Below are positions 4,004 to 5,083 of a stretch of 5,083 nt of DNA, piece by piece. Each line of letters starts with the position of its first letter. Within the stretch, counting starts at the first letter, position 1. Where the stretch lies: assembly GCA_005240015.1 (NCBI GenBank), contig SBBV01000155.1, positions 1-5,083 on the forward strand, read 5' to 3'. The translations under genes were made by a program, and so were the position numbers. The notes under the pieces are model-generated. The model saw nothing but the letters and a program-made list of their open reading frames with translations. It did no database searches and was not told the origin of the DNA. The stretch comes from Candidatus Odyssella thessalonicensis. Its GTDB lineage: Bacteria; Pseudomonadota; Alphaproteobacteria; Bin65.

Positions 4004-4786
4004 TTGCTATCCGAATCGGACCGCCGGAAGGCCGCCGAGATCCTCTTGGCGGCGGAAAAAGAACGCAAGCCTGCGTTGCAGCTTTCGAAGACCTTCCCCG
4101 ACATCACGATCGAGGACGCCTATGCGATCCAGGGCCTCGTCAACGACGCCAAGGTCAAGGCCGGCTCCAAGATCATCGGCAACAAGATCGGCCTCACCTC
4201 CAAGGCCATGCAGCAAAGCTCGCAGATCGACGAGCCCGATTACGGCGTGCTGCACGACTACATGGTGATCGAGGACGGCGCCAAGGTGCCGTTCGAGCGC
4301 TTCATCGTGCCGCGCGTCGAGATCGAGCTGGTGTTCGTGCTCGGGAAACCGTTGAAGGGCCCGGGCGTGGGCCTGCTCGACGTGCTGCGCGCGACCGAAT
4401 ACGTGGTGCCGGCGATCGAGATCATCGACGCGCGCGTGCAGAACCCGCGCAAGATCACCGACACGGTGTCGGACAACGGCGCCGCCGCGGGGCTCGTGAT
4501 CGGCGGCCGCGCCGTGGGTCCGATGGACGTCGACCTCCGCTGGGTCGGCGGCCTGCTCTACCGCAACGCCGACATCGAGGAGACCGGCGTCGCCGCCGGC
4601 GTGCTCGGCCACCCGGCGCTGGGCATCGCCTGGCTCGCCAACAAGGTGGGGCGCTTCGGCACCGTGCTCGAGCCCGGCCGCGTGATGCTCTCGGGCTCGT
4701 TCATCCGGCCGGTGTGGGCGCAGAAGGGTGACACGCTGCGCGCCGATTTCGGCTCGCTCGGCAGCCTGGCGGTGCAGTTCGTCTGA
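4004..4786 (+). CDS. hpaH: 2-oxo-hept-4-ene-1,7-dioate hydratase (HpaH/HpcG family)
   Basis: The enzyme hydrates 2-oxo-hept-4-ene-1,7-dioate in the meta-cleavage pathway of homoprotocatechuate (4-hydroxyphenylacetate degradation). It is cytoplasmic and Mg2+-dependent, in the fumarylacetoacetate hydrolase/MhpD fold. The 260-aa product matches E. coli HpaH (about 267 aa) along its whole length as I recall it. Shared blocks are [10 protein letters not shown] (34-43), [10 protein letters not shown] (61-70), [10 protein letters not shown] (72-81) and [15 protein letters not shown] (99-113). Others are [10 protein letters not shown] (136-145), TDTVSDN (152-158), [15 protein letters not shown] (186-200) and GSFIRPV (231-237). 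Glu106, Glu108 and Glu139 lie at the family's acidic metal-ligand positions. It lacks a short insertion that E. coli HpaH has before PRK. No other hpa gene is in the window, so it may serve another catabolic pathway or be an isolated paralogue. MhpD-like 2-oxopent-4-enoate hydratase is the alternative, but HpaH fits better. Confidence 0.92.
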   Translation: MLSESDRRKAAEILLAAEKERKPALQLSKTFPDITIEDAYAIQGLVNDAKVKAGSKIIGNKIGLTSKAMQQSSQIDEPDYGVLHDYMVIEDGAKVPFERFIVPRVEIELVFVLGKPLKGPGVGLLDVLRATEYVVPAIEIIDARVQNPRKITDTVSDNGAAAGLVIGGRAVGPMDVDLRWVGGLLYRNADIEETGVAAGVLGHPALGIAWLANKVGRFGTVLEPGRVMLSGSFIRPVWAQKGDTLRADFGSLGSLAVQFV

Positions 4787-4806
4787 ACCGCCGCCGCTGC
4801 AGGGGC

Positions 4807-4869
4807 GCCGTGCGTGGTTCGAGGCGCAGCGAACGCGAAGCCGCATTCGCCGCGCACCTCACCATGAGG
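4807..4869 (+). repeat. Dispersed palindromic repeat, single unit C
   Basis: It starts GCCGTGCGTGGTTCGAGG and ends GCGCACCTCACCATGAGG, the same consensus as the first units of copies A and B. The internal stem pairs GCGAACGCG (4829-4837) with CGCATTCGC (4842-4850) with one mismatch. No inverted partner is found nearby. It begins 20 bp after the hydratase stop. Confidence 0.75.
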
Positions 4870-4874
4870 AATGA

Positions 4875-4985
4875 TTTTTTCCGGCGCTGCCGCTGCCGCC
4901 ATCCCCGCTGCAGCTCTTGGCGCTGGTGCTGGTGTTCTTCTTCCCCGGCCTCGCCCTCTGGATGCCGAAGGCGATCGGATGGTAG
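4875..4985 (+). pseudogene. Remnant resembling the C-terminus of a TRAP transporter large permease (DctM)
   Basis: After an in-frame stop at 4872 there are 36 codons ending at TAG 4983-4985. The translation contains PLQLLALVLVFFFPGLALWM (codons 11-30) followed by PKAIGW. This is one hydrophobic helix followed by a short 'FPGLALW-P' tail, as at the end of DctM-type TRAP permeases. There is no start codon with a ribosome site and no upstream part of the gene, because repeat C and the hydratase gene occupy that space. It appears to be a decayed fragment left after a deletion or rearrangement. The family assignment rests on a short, low-complexity hydrophobic segment and is tentative. Confidence 0.4.
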
Positions 4986-5004
4986 CGGAAGTCCGCGATC
5001 CCAG

Positions 5005-5040
5005 GATGCAAGTGGCGCGAGGCGCGCCAGGTGCTGCATC
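5005..5040. other. Strong hairpin downstream of the permease remnant
   Basis: TGGCGCG (5013-5019) pairs with CGCGCCA (5023-5029) around a 3-nt loop, and GATGCA (5005-5010) pairs with TGCATC (5035-5040) across a small internal loop. It starts 19 bp after the TAG. No T-run follows, so it is not a classical intrinsic terminator; it may be a leftover transcription or mRNA 3'-end structure. Confidence 0.35.
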
Positions 5041-5062
5041 AAGCGGCGCGCGCGCCATCAGT

Positions 5063-5083
5063 GCCGTGCGTGCTTCGAGGCTC
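5063..5083 (+). repeat. Dispersed palindromic repeat, unit D (cut by the window end)
   Basis: GCCGTGCGTGCTTCGAGGCT matches the first 20 bases of unit C closely, and the first unit of copy B at 3412-3426. Only the left end is inside the window. Confidence 0.65.

Noticed and set aside
3847..4846. Frames overlapping hpaH on both strands (294 and 279 codons)
   Set aside because: hpaH is conserved along its full length in its own frame. The overlapping frames have no motif and are His/Arg-rich or Arg/Ala-rich shadows.

Overview
The window is about two-thirds GC and reads as an alphaproteobacterium, most likely of the Hyphomicrobiales (Rhizobiales). The evidence is a PhyR-type regulator (a family restricted to alphaproteobacteria), EcfG-like sigma factors, promoter-like motifs of the GGAAC-N16/17-CGTT type, and dispersed 'CTTCGAGGCTCG...CACCTCAGGATGAGG' palindromes of the kind seen in Bradyrhizobium-like genomes. 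No tRNA, rRNA, CRISPR array or transposase gene was seen.

Layout from left to right: (1) the N-terminal 112 codons of an Fe-type superoxide dismutase on the minus strand, running off the left edge; (2) a 337-bp divergent control region with candidate EcfG-type promoters for both flanking genes; (3) phyR on the plus strand; (4) a composite inverted repeat in the convergent gap; (5) on the minus strand an ECF sigma factor gene (here ecf1) followed by a short anti-sigma-like gene (asf1); (6) on the plus strand an 85-aa protein of unknown function followed 21 bp later by a second ECF sigma factor gene (ecf2); (7) a second composite inverted repeat in the next convergent gap; (8) a second short anti-sigma-like gene (asf2) on the minus strand, an ungapped paralogue of asf1; (9) a divergent control region, again with two candidate EcfG-type promoters; (10) an hpaH-like hydratase gene on the plus strand starting with TTG; (11) single repeat copies flanking a 36-codon hydrophobic remnant that resembles the C-terminus of a TRAP transporter large permease.

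The regulatory genes look like a general-stress-response neighbourhood. In the canonical system PhyR, once phosphorylated, binds the anti-sigma factor NepR and releases EcfG. Here PhyR sits beside two EcfG-like sigma factors, but no canonical nepR is visible. Instead there are two 78-79 aa proteins that combine an N-terminal half like that of membrane anti-sigma factors with a C-terminal 'E-x-[IV]-P' helix reminiscent of NepR, and they have no membrane segment or zinc-binding cysteines. The inferred model is a locally duplicated sigma/anti-sigma module next to PhyR, with sodB, phyR, asf2 and the hydratase gene as candidate members of the regulon. The promoter calls and the anti-sigma role are inferences from sequence and have not been demonstrated.
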